From positions 4,278,001 to 4,342,000 of the forward strand of contig NW_026870888.1 in NCBI RefSeq assembly GCF_033118175.1: 64,000 bases of DNA. The letters are read 5' to 3'. The notes under the pieces were generated by a model, which saw only the letters and a program-made list of their open reading frames with translations, did not search any database and was not told the DNA's origin. Positions 63,174 through 64,000 of this stretch are shown here, piece by piece. The DNA comes from Dama dama. Its lineage: Eukaryota > Chordata > Mammalia > Artiodactyla > Cervidae. Positions within the stretch are counted from its first letter, which is position 1, and the number at the start of each line of letters is the position of its first letter. The translations under genes and the position numbers were made by a program.

Positions 63174-64000
63174 TTTTCAGACCATTTCATGCTCCTCATA
63201 TTTTTCAGACCTTTTCATTCTCCTAGTATTTTTCCGATCTTTTCCTGCTCCTTGTACTTTTCAGACCTTTTCATGCTCCTCATATTTCTCACACCTTTCA
63301 TGCTCTTCATATTTTTCACACGGTTTCATGCTCATATTTCCACACCGTTTCATGCTCCTCATATTTTTGATAACATTTCATGCTCCTCTTATTTTTCACA
63401 CCTTTTCATGCTTCCCGTATTTTCCAGACCTTTTCATGCTCCTCGTATTTTTCAGACATTGACATGCTCCTCGTGTTTTTCAGACCTTTTCGTGCTCCTC
63501 GTATTTTTCACACATTTTCATATTCCTCCTATTTTTCACACCTTTTCACGCTCCTTGTATTTCTCAGACATTAAGGCCCCTCGTACTTTTCACACCTTTT
63601 CATGCTCCTCGTATTTTTCACACCTTTTCATGCTCCTCATATTGTTCACACCTTTTCTTGCTCTTCATATTTTTCACATCTTTTAATGCTCCTCATATTT
63701 TGAATACCTTTTCATGCTCCTCGTATTTTTCAGACCTTTTCATGCTCCCTGTATTTTTCATACCTTTCATGGTCCTCATATTTTTCAGACCGTTTCATGC
63801 TTCTCATATTTTTCACACCTTTTCATGCTCTTCCTGTTTTTCACACCTTTTCATGCTCTTCGTGTTTTTCACTCCTTTTAATGCTCTTCATATTTTTCAG
63901 GACTTTTCACGCTCTTGATATTTTTCTCACCTTTTCATGCTCTCCGTGTTTTTCACACCGTTTCTTGCTCTTTGTGTTTTCCACACCTTTTCCTGCTCCT
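63174..64000. repeat. Recurrent cassette in the 28-bp array, copy 3 (cut by window edge)
   Basis: This is the third copy of the 57,061 cassette. It has a 3-bp loss near 63,331 (gctcatattt where the second copy has gctcatgatattt). It still matches copy 1 at the end of the window, so the cassette continues beyond it. Confidence 0.8.

Larger units (their letters stand above)
44171..64000. repeat. 28-bp satellite array, about 700 copies, family not recognised
   Basis: A 28-bp unit runs in direct tandem to the window edge. A clean copy lies at 46,801-46,828, from catgctcctc to gacctttt. The main variable sites are cctcgta, cttcata or cctcata in the middle and cagacc, cacacc, cagaac or cacaac at the end. 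Single-base indels give units of 26-29 bp. The consensus has 21 pyrimidines in 28 positions on the + strand and about 39% G+C, quite unlike the left array, and I see no homology to the 31-bp subrepeat. All three + strand frames of the consensus lack stops, so long Phe, Ser and Leu-rich frames arise throughout. They repeat every 28 residues and have no gene-like start or end. I do not recognise this satellite. Confidence 0.95.
52551..64000. repeat. Recently amplified, distal part of the 28-bp array
   Basis: From about 52.5 kb, units of the cctcgta plus cagacc type dominate, and long stretches recur nearly unchanged at 220, 667, 1,889, 2,362 and about 3,337-6,110 bp. A shortened marker unit (aggcccctc, or aggcacctc near 55,989, 58,267, 60,146 and 62,020) recurs through the region. 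Examples of the cccctc form are near 52,932, 54,711, 55,378, 56,126, 57,462, 58,048, 59,823, 61,384, 61,576, 61,795 and 63,572. Confidence 0.78.

Noticed and set aside
44171..64000. CRISPR array, because the repeat length (28 bp) is in the CRISPR range
   Set aside because: Repeats are directly adjacent with no spacers, number in the hundreds, and vary in sequence. The rest of the window is eukaryotic-type satellite.
1..64000. Transposable elements, tRNA, rRNA or other RNA genes embedded in the arrays
   Set aside because: I found no non-periodic stretch, poly-A tail, terminal repeat or target-site duplication. All sequence is accounted for by the two repeat families.

Overview
This window holds no gene that I can support. 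It is satellite DNA from end to end: two unrelated tandem-repeat arrays that meet at a sharp junction near base 44,170. I see no interspersed element, RNA gene, promoter or unique sequence.

Left array (1 to 43,758, plus a cut-off unit to 44,170). This has 55 complete head-to-tail monomers, most often 796 bp long (30 of 55 are exactly 796; range 794-800; mean 795.6). The array is open at the left edge of the window. Each monomer is built from degenerate 31-bp subrepeats with a ctcgag-like core. A CpG-rich, roughly 0.8-kb monomer made of 31-bp subrepeats is what is known of ruminant satellite I, the family of bovine satellite 1.715, muntjac satellite IA and sheep/goat satellite I. The most likely source is therefore pericentromeric heterochromatin of a pecoran ruminant. 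This rests on architecture and on memory of the family, not on an alignment. No single higher-order period runs through the array. Instead it is a mosaic of local multi-monomer duplications, with shared-variant offsets of 2, 3, 4, 6, 7 and 8 monomers. One pair is identical over about 1,288 bp. Two sequence subfamilies are visible: one dominates 1 to about 22.1 kb, the other about 25.4 to 33.4 kb, and the rest is mixed.

Right array (44,171 to 64,000, open at the right edge). This has roughly 700 copies of a 28-bp unit that I do not recognise. It is about 75% pyrimidine on the + strand. Shortened units and nested duplications (140, 220, 372, 667, about 810-870, 1,889 and 2,362 bp) show repeated local amplification. 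The part nearest the junction is more heterogeneous. The part from about 52.5 kb onward is dominated by recent, highly similar cassettes.

Many long open frames cross both arrays, but they are by-products of the repeats. In the 28-bp array all three + strand frames of the consensus are free of stops. In the 796-bp array the same frames recur in every monomer and shift with each monomer. None is annotated as a gene. The points worth following up are the unrecognised 28-bp satellite, the satellite-to-satellite junction, and the recombination footprints recorded in both arrays.
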